Shown in pieces: positions 53,695 through 62,899 of a stretch of 64,000 bases of DNA. The notes beneath the pieces were generated by a model. It was given only the letters and a program-made list of their open reading frames with translations, was not told the DNA's origin and ran no database searches. Both the position numbers and the translations under genes were made by a program. The stretch comes from Bacteroidota bacterium (GTDB lineage: Bacteria > Bacteroidota > Bacteroidia > Bacteroidales > UBA12077): contig JAHLLG010000001.1 in assembly GCA_020444275.1 (NCBI GenBank), forward strand, positions 833,773 through 897,772, given 5' to 3'. Position 1 is the first letter of the stretch; the number at the start of each line of letters is the position of its first letter.

Positions 53695-54765
53695 ATGAAA
53701 ATGAATAGAATTTTATATGTGTTAATAGTTACTGTAATGATTTTTACCATTAGTTGTAAAAACGAGGAAGAGCAGAACACAGAAGAAGCAAAATTAGTTA
53801 AGGTTACAAAAGTTTCTAAACAACAAAATGCCGAGTATTTAACATTTAATGGTAAGGTTAAAGAAAACAGTCTAACTATGTTGTCTTTCAGAGTTGGAGG
53901 GCCTTTAGTAGCTGTAAATGTAAAAGAAGGAGATTACGTTCAAGAAGGTAATGTAATTGCAAAAATCGATCAGCGCGATTACAACATACAGTTAGCAAAT
54001 GCCAAAGCACAGTTTGAACAAGTTAAAGGAGAATATGAACGATATAAAGAACTTTACGAAAAAGAAAAGATACCTGCAAATACCTATGAAAAAATTGAAT
54101 CTGGGTATAAAATGGCTAAAGCAGGGTACGAAAATGCACTGAATCAATTATACGATACCGAATTAAAAGCTCCAATCTCGGGATATATTCATCAAAAATT
54201 GGTTGAAAATTATGCAACAGTAGGTGCTGGTCATCCTGTTGTTTCCATTATGGATATGTCAAAACTGGAGATTATTATTCATGTGCCTGAAAACCAGGTT
54301 ATAGATATTGAGCGATGTCAGAAATACTCCGTATCGGTTAAAAATGCTAATGTTTTTGATTTACCGGTTAACCTGTTAAGTGTAAACGAGAAAACAGGTA
54401 AGGATGGACTTTTTGAAGTAAAACTTATACTTCAAAACAAGGATGATCTTCATATTTACCCCGGAATGACAGCCGAAGTAAAGATCGAATGCAAAGAGGA
54501 TAAAAAATCGATCCTCATTTCTTCTGATGCTGTGCTAGAAAAGAATAACTCAACATATGTTTGGTTGTATAATCCGTCTGAGCAAACAGTTAAATTAAAC
54601 GAGGTGGTTATTGCCAGCTTAAAACCCGAAGGAGAATTAGAAGTTATCGAAGGATTATCAGATGGGGATCAGATTATTGCGTCTGGAGTACATGCTCTTT
54701 TTGAGGGACAAAAGGTAAAACCAATTACAAAACGTTCAGCAACAAATGTAGGAGGGCTGTTATAA
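53695..54765 (+). CDS. RND efflux periplasmic adaptor lipoprotein
   Basis: 356 residues from the ATG at 53695. Lipoprotein signal with lipobox TISC (LYVLIVTVMIFTISC). HlyD/AcrA-type: lipoyl halves RVGGPLVAVNVKEGDYVQEGNVIAKIDQRDYNIQLANAKA and LKAPISGYIHQKLVENYATVGAGHPVVSIMD, a short helical hairpin (AQFEQVKGEYERYKELYEKEKIP), barrel and the membrane-proximal end EGLSDGDQIIASGVHALFEGQKV. Links the RND pump to the TolC channel. The stop codon overlaps the permease start by one base (TAATG), so translation is coupled. First gene of the operon. Confidence 0.93.
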   Translation: MKMNRILYVLIVTVMIFTISCKNEEEQNTEEAKLVKVTKVSKQQNAEYLTFNGKVKENSLTMLSFRVGGPLVAVNVKEGDYVQEGNVIAKIDQRDYNIQLANAKAQFEQVKGEYERYKELYEKEKIPANTYEKIESGYKMAKAGYENALNQLYDTELKAPISGYIHQKLVENYATVGAGHPVVSIMDMSKLEIIIHVPENQVIDIERCQKYSVSVKNANVFDLPVNLLSVNEKTGKDGLFEVKLILQNKDDLHIYPGMTAEVKIECKEDKKSILISSDAVLEKNNSTYVWLYNPSEQTVKLNEVVIASLKPEGELEVIEGLSDGDQIIASGVHALFEGQKVKPITKRSATNVGGLL

Positions 54766-57700
54766 TGTTAAGTAAATTACTAAAACAAAAAGCATTACTA
54801 AATACGCTGTTGGTAGGTGTTTTAATCGGGGGGATTTTTGCCTATCTAAATGTTGGTAAATTAGAGGATGCTGAAATACCTATAAAATCGGCAGTGGTTG
54901 TTACACTCTATCCCGGAGCAACAGCTCATGAGGTGGAACTTGAGGTGACTGATGTTCTGGAGAAAGCAATTCAAAAACTGGAGAATGTTGATAATATCAC
55001 TTCCAGATCTTTACCGGGATATTCAGAAATTACTATAAATATTGAAACCAGTGTAAAAACTGCAGAATTGCCGCAGTTGTGGGATCATCTAAGGCGAAAA
55101 GTCAATGCCGCAAAATCGATCTTGCCACAAGGAGCATATGAACCAATTGTAAATGATGATTTTGGTGATGTATACGGAATTTTTGTTACCGTTACCGGAG
55201 AAGGTTATGAGTATAATGAGTTTTACGATTATGTAGATTTTCTACGAAGAGAGTTTCTTGAAGTGGAAGGAATTAAACGAATTGAATTATTTGGAACACA
55301 AACCGAAGCAGTTGATATAAAATTTTCATCAGAAAAATTAGCGAACTTAAGTATTAATCCAATGATGATTGTTCAGGCTATGAACGATCAGGGTAAGGTA
55401 GTTGATCCAGGTACTATACTATCCGGTGATGAGAGAATACGTTTGAGTGTAGGACAGAAGTTTGGTAGTATACAGGAAATTGAAGATGTTCTGGTACAAG
55501 TTCCCGGAGGAGGAAGTTTTAGGTTAGGTGATATTGCTGAAATTAATCGTTCTTTTTACGAGCCCAAAAGGGAAGCCTTAGCTTTTAATGGCGAAAGAGC
55601 GATTAGTTTAGCAATGTCGATGGAAAGCGGTGTGAATGTAGTTGAGATCGGTGAGGTATTTAAGGAAAAGCTAATTGAGCTCGATTCTAAAATCCCGGCA
55701 GGTATCGAAATTCATAGTGTTTATTCACAACCCGAAAGAGTTCAAAAATCTATCAATGGATTTATCTCAAACCTTATACAATCGGTGCTAATTGTTATTG
55801 TAATCCTGTTAATTGCCATGGGTATGAGATCCGGGCTGTTAATCGCTAGTGGATTAGTATTTACCATTTTGGGAACTTTCATTGTGATGCTGGTTATGGG
55901 TATGGAACTACAACGGGTTTCGCTGGCAGCAATTATTGTAGCCATGGGAATGCTGGTTGATAACTCCATTGTTGTTGCAGATGGTATTTTGATAGATATT
56001 AAGCGCGGAGTTGACCGCAAAAAGGCCTTTACCGCATCAGCAAAAAGAACAGCCATGCCACTATTAGGAGCTACTTTAATTGCAATTTTGGCATTTTTCC
56101 CGTTATACATGTCGCCCGATGGTGCCGGCGAATATTTAAGTTCACTGTTTACTGTATTGGCTATTTCACTTTCACTAAGCTGGATTTTTGCCATGATTCA
56201 AACGCCATTTATGGCAGCTCGTTTTTATAAAAAAGAGGCAAATGGTCATGGCAAAAAGAATGGTAAAAAAGATCCTTATGATACAGCTTTTTATAAATTC
56301 TTTAAACGGTTGATTCAATATGCCTTAGCGCACAAACTAGTATTTACAGCAGCTAGTGTGGTAATACTTGCTTTATCTCTGTATAGCTTCAGGTTTGTAA
56401 AGTTTGAGTTTATGCCTTTGTTAGATTATAATCAATTTGTTATTGAATACAGATTGCCCAAAGGATCTGATATTAATTCAGTAGAGGAGGATTTAGTAGA
56501 GATTAGCAAAGAGATTGCTGAATGGGATGAGGTAGAAAAAGTAACTGCAGCTGCAGGAAGAACTCCGGCACGCTATCTACTCATTCGTCCTGTTGCAACA
56601 GCCGATAATTCGTATGGTGAATTAATTGTTGATACAAAAGATTACGAAACTACTATAGCAGCGGGGGAAAAGATTCTGAGCTATATTGAAGCAAATTATC
56701 CGAAAGCAGCAGCCAGAAAAAGAATCTATGGTCCTATATTTTCCGAATATGAAATTGAAGTACAATTTTCAGGACCGGATCCTGCCGTTCTAAGAGATTT
56801 GGCAGAACAGGCGAAAACCATTATGTATAACAATTCGAAAACCACAGCTGTTACTGATAACTGGAAAAATCGGGTGAAAGTGTTAAATCCTGAATATTCA
56901 GTAGAACAGGCTCGTCAGTTAGGTATTTCACGAACAGATGTGGCTAATGCTATGGCAATAAGCACAAATGGTTTAACAGTTGGTGCAATGAAAGAAGGAA
57001 ACAACACACTTCCAATTACATTAAAACTGGAAGAGCCATTGGGTGATAATATTGAAAAGCTCACAAGTATACCAGTTTGGGGAACGTATAGTCAATCCAG
57101 TGTACCGCTAGGACAGGTTATTGAAGATGTGAATCTGGAATGGGAAAATGCTGAGATATATCGTTACGATGGACAAAGAGCCATAAAAGCACAGTGTGAT
57201 CCAAAATCCGGTTATTTAACCACCGAGGTTGAAGATGAAATCAGAGAAGAAATTAATGCTATACCTTTACCTGAAGGATATTCAATGGAGTGGAAGGGAA
57301 GTAATGAAGAAAGTTCTGAGGCACAATCCAACTTATTTAAGTTTTTACCATTGGCCTTAGGTTTGATGCTAATAATAGTTATTGCTTTATTTAACAACCT
57401 GAAACAATCATTAATTATATTCTTAATTTTCCCTTTTGCTTTTATCGGTATTGTTATCGGATTTTTACTTACCGGAGCCAACTTTACATTCCTGGGTATA
57501 ATTGGAGCTCTCGGATTAATAGGTATGATGATTAAAAACTCCATTGTACTGCTCGATGAAATCAACATTAATTTGCGTGAAGGGAAAACACAATTAAAAT
57601 CAATTACGTCGGCTGCTATATCTCGATTACGACCGGTAGTGATGGCTTCGGCTACAACAGTGTTGGGAATGGTTCCATTACTATTTGATGTAATGTTCAA

Positions 57701-57845
57701 ATCACTGGCTATTACCATCATTTTTGGATTGCTGTTCGGAACTCTAATTACGTTGTTGGTAGTGCCGGTTCTTTATGCAACAATCATAAAGGTAGATATC
57801 TCTCCGATTTTAAAAACAAAAGCTTTAAAAAGTAAAAAAGATTAA
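54765..57845 (+). CDS. RND-family multidrug efflux permease
   Basis: 1026 residues, the usual size for HAE1-type RND pumps, with 12 predicted membrane helices and two large periplasmic loops. Signature features: start MLSKLLKQKALLNTLLVGVLIGG, pore-domain VVVTLYPGATAHEVELEVTDVLEKAI, the conserved TM4 charged motif AAIIVAMGMLVDNSIVVADGI (two acids), FMAARFYKKE and the second-half RPVVMASATTVLGMVPLLFDVMF. Proton-driven export of hydrophobic compounds from the periplasm and inner leaflet through a TolC channel. Followed 5 bp later by TolC and then by a sensor/regulator pair, so the pump has local control. Specificity cannot be read from sequence. Confidence 0.95.
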   Translation: MLSKLLKQKALLNTLLVGVLIGGIFAYLNVGKLEDAEIPIKSAVVVTLYPGATAHEVELEVTDVLEKAIQKLENVDNITSRSLPGYSEITINIETSVKTAELPQLWDHLRRKVNAAKSILPQGAYEPIVNDDFGDVYGIFVTVTGEGYEYNEFYDYVDFLRREFLEVEGIKRIELFGTQTEAVDIKFSSEKLANLSINPMMIVQAMNDQGKVVDPGTILSGDERIRLSVGQKFGSIQEIEDVLVQVPGGGSFRLGDIAEINRSFYEPKREALAFNGERAISLAMSMESGVNVVEIGEVFKEKLIELDSKIPAGIEIHSVYSQPERVQKSINGFISNLIQSVLIVIVILLIAMGMRSGLLIASGLVFTILGTFIVMLVMGMELQRVSLAAIIVAMGMLVDNSIVVADGILIDIKRGVDRKKAFTASAKRTAMPLLGATLIAILAFFPLYMSPDGAGEYLSSLFTVLAISLSLSWIFAMIQTPFMAARFYKKEANGHGKKNGKKDPYDTAFYKFFKRLIQYALAHKLVFTAASVVILALSLYSFRFVKFEFMPLLDYNQFVIEYRLPKGSDINSVEEDLVEISKEIAEWDEVEKVTAAAGRTPARYLLIRPVATADNSYGELIVDTKDYETTIAAGEKILSYIEANYPKAAARKRIYGPIFSEYEIEVQFSGPDPAVLRDLAEQAKTIMYNNSKTTAVTDNWKNRVKVLNPEYSVEQARQLGISRTDVANAMAISTNGLTVGAMKEGNNTLPITLKLEEPLGDNIEKLTSIPVWGTYSQSSVPLGQVIEDVNLEWENAEIYRYDGQRAIKAQCDPKSGYLTTEVEDEIREEINAIPLPEGYSMEWKGSNEESSEAQSNLFKFLPLALGLMLIIVIALFNNLKQSLIIFLIFPFAFIGIVIGFLLTGANFTFLGIIGALGLIGMMIKNSIVLLDEININLREGKTQLKSITSAAISRLRPVVMASATTVLGMVPLLFDVMFKSLAITIIFGLLFGTLITLLVVPVLYATIIKVDISPILKTKALKSKKD

Positions 57846-57850
57846 CAGAA

Positions 57851-59221
57851 ATGAGGAAGTTAGTTATCATAATAGCAAGTTTAGTTTTTAGTTTTCAGTT
57901 ATCAGCACAAAAAGTGATGACGTTGGAAGAATGCAGAAAACAGGCTGTTGAATATAATAAAGAGCTAAAAAAAGCTCAATATCAAAAGGAAGAAGCGGTT
58001 GCAAACCAGAAAGCTGCTCGTACAGCATATTTTCCCGATTTAAGTGCAAGTGCAAACGGAATGTATCTACCAGAGATTGAAGGATTTTCAATGCCAGGAG
58101 GGTTTTTACCTACGGCAGCAAGTGAAGAAGCAGCAATGAGCGGCGAATATACGGGCGTAAGTAATGTGTGGTCGCCAGGAATTAGCCTTGAATTGGATAA
58201 TTTGTCGGTTTTATATGGATCTGTAACTGTTACCCAACCTGTATATGCAGGTGGAAAAATCAGGTATGCCAATAAACAAGCCGATGCCGGTGTAAAAATT
58301 TATGAGCACAATTACGATCTAAAATATTCTGAAATCATTGAGCAAACAGATAAATTGTACTGGAACATTGCATCTATTTCGGCTAATGTAAAACTGGCAG
58401 AAAAATACATTGAAATGCTTACTGAACTGGAAGAACAAATGATAGAAATGTATAACCTGGGATTAACACCGGCCAGTGAAAAACTAAAGGTTACCGTGCA
58501 AAAAAATGAAGCAGAATTAAAATTAATCAAGGCAAAGAACGGGTTACGCATCTCTAAAATGTATTTGAATCAAATTTTAGGACAAGATATAAATACCGAT
58601 ATAAAAATTACAGATTCGCTTAACTATGAAACTGAATTAATGAATACGAACAATGGTGTTGATCAGGCACTAGCTAACCGCGATGAAGTATCAATTCTTG
58701 AAAGGAAACTTGAAATTTCAAAGCTGGATAAAAAAATAGCCTTGGCCGATTTCTTGCCGCAAGTTGGTATAAGTGCCGGTTACTCGTCGTATTATGTGAG
58801 CGATTTAGTTGAGGATCCAACATTTAGTCCGTCTTTTGCAGGACAAATAACGATTCCATTATTTCATTGGGGGGAGGGAAAGCATAAACAGGATGCAGCG
58901 AAGTTAAAGATTATGCAAGCCCAAACCGATCTGGAGAATACCAATGAAATGATCAACCTTGAGGTTCAGCAGGTAAAAATTCAGCTGGAAGAGGCCTATG
59001 AATCTATCGAAATTGCTAAGAAAAACATTAAGGAAGCTGAAGAGAGTCTGGAAGAAACTAAAGCAAGTTTTGAGGTTGGATTAAATACAACAACTGACCT
59101 GTTAAATGCTCAAGCCCAATGGCAGGCAGCAAATTCCCGGCTTATTGAAGCCTTAGCACAGTTTGAAATTTTACAAACAAGCTGGCAAAAAGTTACCGGA
59201 AATTTAAAACCTATTCAATAA
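57851..59221 (+). CDS. TolC-family outer-membrane channel of the RND operon
   Basis: 456 residues with signal peptide (KLVIIIASLVFSFQLSAQ). Opening KVMTLEECRKQAVEYNKELKKAQYQKEEAVANQKAARTAYFPDLSASANGMYLPE, two repeated coiled halves (YAGGKIRYANKQADAGVKIYEHNYDLKYSEIIEQTDKLYWNIAS; SKLDKKIALADFLPQVGISAGYSSYYV) and the C-terminal QAQWQAANSRLIEALAQFEILQTSWQKVTGNL. Forms a trimeric exit tunnel for the RND pump. It lies 5 bp after the permease; completes the tripartite system. Confidence 0.93.
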   Translation: MRKLVIIIASLVFSFQLSAQKVMTLEECRKQAVEYNKELKKAQYQKEEAVANQKAARTAYFPDLSASANGMYLPEIEGFSMPGGFLPTAASEEAAMSGEYTGVSNVWSPGISLELDNLSVLYGSVTVTQPVYAGGKIRYANKQADAGVKIYEHNYDLKYSEIIEQTDKLYWNIASISANVKLAEKYIEMLTELEEQMIEMYNLGLTPASEKLKVTVQKNEAELKLIKAKNGLRISKMYLNQILGQDINTDIKITDSLNYETELMNTNNGVDQALANRDEVSILERKLEISKLDKKIALADFLPQVGISAGYSSYYVSDLVEDPTFSPSFAGQITIPLFHWGEGKHKQDAAKLKIMQAQTDLENTNEMINLEVQQVKIQLEEAYESIEIAKKNIKEAEESLEETKASFEVGLNTTTDLLNAQAQWQAANSRLIEALAQFEILQTSWQKVTGNLKPIQ

Positions 59222-59252
59222 GATTATAATTTTATAACTTGGACCTGAAAAT

Positions 59253-60323
59253 ATGAAAGCTGATTGTATGAAGAATATAAAATTTGATCAAAAATTTATC
59301 GCTAAGATACCAAGTTATAGCCTGTATTCAATTCTATTTAGAGTTGCAGCGGTAAGTATAGTAGGTGTTTTAGCCATGCAATTTATCTTGTTTCTGGTTG
59401 AACCGCCTCCGGAAATCATGGATCAGCAGCCGCGAATAAAAGACTATCTGCTTATAATTTTCACCTTTAATTTGCTTGCCGAATCGAATATTATTGTTGA
59501 TTTAATCCTGGAAAAGTATTTACCTATTCCGGAAAAAATCAGATTAAGGTTAGCAATACATACATTTATTGGTATCTTATTAATTGTAGCAGTTTATCAT
59601 TTAATACAATTGCTGTTTCCCGAGTACAGACAAGTGGGTAAAGAAGTTTTTTCACCAGCGGTTGCCATGGGATTAATATTTGTAAATATAATTTCCACAG
59701 GACTATTATTGGTTCGGTTTATGGATAAGTGGGTTTATGCACAAAAACGAATGGATGAACTAAAACAGGAAAAACTGAAAATGGATTATACTATGTTACA
59801 GGATCAAATCAATCCGCATTTCCTGTTTAATAACTTGAGTGTATTAAAATCGCTAATTATGTACGATAAGGAATCGGCAGTAAATTTCACACAAAACTTC
59901 ACTGATGTATATCGGTATGTTCTGAAAAGCAAGGAGGATATGCTTGTTAAGTTAAAAGATGAACTTAAATTTATTGATTCGTATATTTCTTTGCACAAAG
60001 AAAGACTAGGCGATGGATTAGATGTGCAGTATATGTTTGATAAAGGTAAGCTGGACAATCAGATTGCTCCATTAACCTTACAGTTATTAGTTGAAAATGC
60101 AATTAAACATAATATCGTGAGCAGAGAAGATCCGTTGTTAATTGAAATTACAGTGGAAGGAGATTATGTGTTTGTAAAAAATAACGTTCAGCCTAAAGAA
60201 TCTACCTATTCGACAAAAACAGGCTTAACAAACCTCATTAAACGATACGAGTTATTAAGTAAGAAGAGAGTTCTTGTTGAAAATGATGAAAAATATTTTA
60301 CGGTGAAAGTTCCATTGTTATAA
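59253..60323 (+). CDS. LytS-type membrane sensor histidine kinase of the RND operon
   Basis: 356 residues; ATG at 59253 or 59268 (5 residues apart, not resolved). Four predicted membrane helices (about 30-150), a coiled linker and a His_kinase (PF06580) domain with phospho-acceptor H in MLQDQINPHFLFNNLSVLKSL, N-box LLVENAIKHNI, then an abbreviated ATP-binding region (NNVQPKESTYSTKTGLTNLIKRYELL) that lacks a strong G-box as in many LytS-like proteins. Sensing probably at the membrane. Cotranscribed with the response regulator (16 bp) and the efflux genes. Confidence 0.9.
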   Translation: MKADCMKNIKFDQKFIAKIPSYSLYSILFRVAAVSIVGVLAMQFILFLVEPPPEIMDQQPRIKDYLLIIFTFNLLAESNIIVDLILEKYLPIPEKIRLRLAIHTFIGILLIVAVYHLIQLLFPEYRQVGKEVFSPAVAMGLIFVNIISTGLLLVRFMDKWVYAQKRMDELKQEKLKMDYTMLQDQINPHFLFNNLSVLKSLIMYDKESAVNFTQNFTDVYRYVLKSKEDMLVKLKDELKFIDSYISLHKERLGDGLDVQYMFDKGKLDNQIAPLTLQLLVENAIKHNIVSREDPLLIEITVEGDYVFVKNNVQPKESTYSTKTGLTNLIKRYELLSKKRVLVENDEKYFTVKVPLL

Positions 60324-60339
60324 TTTAAAATGAATCGGT

Positions 60340-61107
60340 ATGAAAGTAGTAATAGTTGAAGATGAAGTACATAACAGCAGGATGTTAACCGGAATGATTA
60401 ACTCTTTGCGTCCTGACTGGGAGATTATAGCAAGTCTTGAAAGTGTTAAGCAATCTGTAGAGTGGTTTACGAATCATGATCATCCTGATTTAATTTTTAT
60501 GGATATTCAACTTACCGATGGCATTTGTTTCTCTATCTTCGAAAAAGTGAAGATTGAGAGCATGGTAATTTTTACTACAGCGTATGATGAATATGCTATT
60601 CAGGCCTTTAAAGTAAATAGTATAGATTATTTGCTAAAACCGATAAAAGAGGAGCAACTTGAGTTAGCAATAGGCAAGTTCGAAAATATATATAAAAATT
60701 CATTTAACGGAAACAATTCGGATAATTACCAGTCTATAATAAATGCGATTAAAAGAGGAGAAAAAACATATCGAAAAAGATTTTTGATTACCGGGGCATC
60801 TTCATTTTATAAAATAGAAACAAAGGATATTGCCTATTTCTACACAACCAACCGAATTACATTTGCTGTAATGTTTGATAAAAAAGAACATGTGGTTGAT
60901 TTTACCATGGAAAAACTGGAAGAAGAGCTCGACCCCGATATGTTCTTTCGTGCGAACCGGGGCCAAATTATTCATATTGATTCCATCAAAAAATTTGAAT
61001 CCTATTTTGGCGGGAAATTAATGGTCCGTTTGATTGATCCGTTTAATGAGCCAATTACTATTAGCCGCCTAAAGGCAACAGAGTTTAAAAACTGGATTGA
61101 TCGCTAA
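60340..61107 (+). CDS. LytTR-family response regulator of the RND operon
   Basis: 255 residues: receiver with acids EDE (7-9), phospho-acceptor D55 (LIFMDIQL), TTAYDEYA and YLLKPI; LytTR domain in the C-terminal half (MFFRANRGQIIHIDSIKKFESYFGGKL). Partner of the upstream LytS protein. Regulates, by context, the RND operon and perhaps the CrtC-like gene 11 bp downstream. No phosphorylation-independent features are seen. Confidence 0.92.
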   Translation: MKVVIVEDEVHNSRMLTGMINSLRPDWEIIASLESVKQSVEWFTNHDHPDLIFMDIQLTDGICFSIFEKVKIESMVIFTTAYDEYAIQAFKVNSIDYLLKPIKEEQLELAIGKFENIYKNSFNGNNSDNYQSIINAIKRGEKTYRKRFLITGASSFYKIETKDIAYFYTTNRITFAVMFDKKEHVVDFTMEKLEEELDPDMFFRANRGQIIHIDSIKKFESYFGGKLMVRLIDPFNEPITISRLKATEFKNWIDR

Positions 61108-61118
61108 ATCAAAAAAAC

Positions 61119-62096
61119 ATGAAAAATACACCTAAATATAAGCCAGAAAACGGCGCCTTAAAAACGAAACTTCCTGTTCGTAATCCACGGGAAGATTATG
61201 AATGCTGGTACTTTGAATGTGTTTATGATGATGAGGATTTACTTCGCATCTATTTCATGATAAATGATTCATTTAGCTTACCTGTAACATACGGAGTTAA
61301 AGTTGAATTTATTGGTAAACAAAATCATTCGGTAATTTCAGAAAGTTTTGCTAGTGATGAGGTTGAACTTAGTACCGAAAAGTGCAATCATAAGTTTGGT
61401 AATAACCGGATTTTAGATTTGGGAGATCATTTTGAGTTAAACGTTGAAATAAATGCAACAACAATTCAGTTAAAGTACTATCCGGAGTTAGAAGGTTTCA
61501 ATAATAAAGAGGATAATATTGTAAATCAGAATATTCTGGGTACGAAATTTATTGCCTGGAACAGTCCTATTCCAAGAGCAAATGTTACCGGTTTTATAGA
61601 TCAGGAAGGAAAAAGGAATACGGTGCAAGGTGTTGGTTATCACGATCATGTATGGAGTAACACAGCGCAGTATAAGGATATTAAATATTTGTATCTGGGG
61701 AAAATATTCGAAAACGAGTTTTCGATATTTTACACCTTACTTTTTGACGATAAGGAGTCTGTTTTTACGAAATTAATCGTTGCACACAATGATAAAATTC
61801 TTTTAACACAAGAGGGATCTTCATTTGATAAAAATATAGTAATTACTGCTAAAGATCATATAGCATTAGAGCAAACCGAAAAGAATATACCGGCTAACAT
61901 TAATTTTACGCATGAGAAATTTGAGTTAGATATAGCATTAAAAGACATTACTCAACAGAAACTGAAAGAGAAACACAGGTTGGGAGGAATCGGCTCTCTT
62001 GCTTTTAAAGGTGAAGAATATTTTACCTATAAAGTAGAAGGTAATAAAGATATCTCTTTCAATGCTAAATCCATACACGACGTTTTAATTTTCTGA
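61119..62096 (+). CDS. CrtC/AttH-type lipocalin-like protein in the RND operon
   Basis: 325 residues, no signal peptide. Two hallmark motifs of the hydroxyneurosporene hydratase (CrtC)/AttH lipocalin-like superfamily are visible: an ECWYFE motif (28-33), corresponding to the EWWYF signature, and GYHDHVWS (173-180), corresponding to GYxDHxWG. The structural class is a two-domain beta barrel that binds or hydrates hydrophobic molecules. It follows the LytTR regulator by 11 bp and is therefore probably part of the efflux operon. Substrate unknown: carotenoid-type hydration or lipid binding are possible, and pigment genes are not nearby. I am confident on the fold, less on the reaction. Confidence 0.78.
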   Translation: MKNTPKYKPENGALKTKLPVRNPREDYECWYFECVYDDEDLLRIYFMINDSFSLPVTYGVKVEFIGKQNHSVISESFASDEVELSTEKCNHKFGNNRILDLGDHFELNVEINATTIQLKYYPELEGFNNKEDNIVNQNILGTKFIAWNSPIPRANVTGFIDQEGKRNTVQGVGYHDHVWSNTAQYKDIKYLYLGKIFENEFSIFYTLLFDDKESVFTKLIVAHNDKILLTQEGSSFDKNIVITAKDHIALEQTEKNIPANINFTHEKFELDIALKDITQQKLKEKHRLGGIGSLAFKGEEYFTYKVEGNKDISFNAKSIHDVLIF

Positions 62097-62208
62097 TCAG
62101 TGCAAATTGATAAAATCTGTTAATATTCCTTAAAACTAATTAATTCATTAGCACGCAATTGCTTTAATTCATAATTTCGGTGAAACAATAACCAATACAC
62201 ACTAAATT

Positions 62209-62790
62209 ATGAAAATAAGTTACACTGCATTAAGTGCATTTATTGTGCTTTTTCTATCATCAAACCATATTAAAGCACAGTCAGTTGATAATATTTTAAA
62301 GGATAAACTTCTGATTGTAGTTCATATGCAGGAATATAATGATAAAGGTATTACCAAAGAATCAAGTGCCGATGAGTTGGATCATATCAATAAGATTATA
62401 AAGTTTGCTATTCCAGAGCATGTAGCATATACCAAGGCCATGCATAAAATCCTAAATCTCACCTTAAAAAAAGTTTATGTCGATAAGCAAATCAAAGATC
62501 TGGACAACAGACTTGATGTGATCAACGAGCACGTTTTTGTCGATCACGGCGGAGATATTTTCAGTTCAGCTGAGTTGATAGACTTTTTGAAAGAGAAGAA
62601 TTTTACTAAGATAGTAATTATTGGACGAGTTGCAGAGGAGTGCATAAAAACGTCTGTTAAATCAGGACTCAAAGCCGGATATGAAATGTATCTTATTCCC
62701 GAAGCTATTGTTGGAAAATCTGACAAAAGCAAGGCAAGAGTAATTCGTAAATTGAAAAAGAAAGGAGCACATGAATTAGTTCTTGGTTAA
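62209..62790 (+). CDS. Secreted isochorismatase-fold protein with degenerate active site
   Basis: 193 residues with signal peptide (SALFIVLFLSS-like, cleaved near IKAQ). The cysteine-hydrolase/isochorismatase fold is visible in LLIVVHMQEY, NEHVFVDHGGDIFSSAELIDFLKEKNFTKIVIIGRVAEECIKTSVKSGLKAGYEMYLIPEAI. Catalytic triad Asp-Lys-Cys: the Asp position is His39 (VVHMQ), the Lys position is Asp112 (VFVDH), only Cys145 (EEC) remains. Export out of the cytoplasm is unusual for this family. It may be a binding protein or have a different mechanism. 112 bp after the CrtC-like gene, so operon membership is uncertain. Confidence 0.68.
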   Translation: MKISYTALSAFIVLFLSSNHIKAQSVDNILKDKLLIVVHMQEYNDKGITKESSADELDHINKIIKFAIPEHVAYTKAMHKILNLTLKKVYVDKQIKDLDNRLDVINEHVFVDHGGDIFSSAELIDFLKEKNFTKIVIIGRVAEECIKTSVKSGLKAGYEMYLIPEAIVGKSDKSKARVIRKLKKKGAHELVLG

Positions 62791-62831
62791 CAGTTGTTTA
62801 ATCAAAAATCATGTTGTGTAATAGGATTTTT

Positions 62832-62865
62832 TTTGAGGTATACATTTCCAATTTTGATATCTTTG
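62832..62865 (+). promoter_or_regulatory. Bacteroidota-type promoter of ilvE
   Basis: TTTG (62832-62835), 22-nt spacer, TATCTTTG (62858-62865). Matches the consensus except for one extra spacer base; start codon 34 bp further. Confidence 0.6.
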
Positions 62866-62899
62866 GGCTACAAAAATGAAAATCAAAAATTGAAATATT

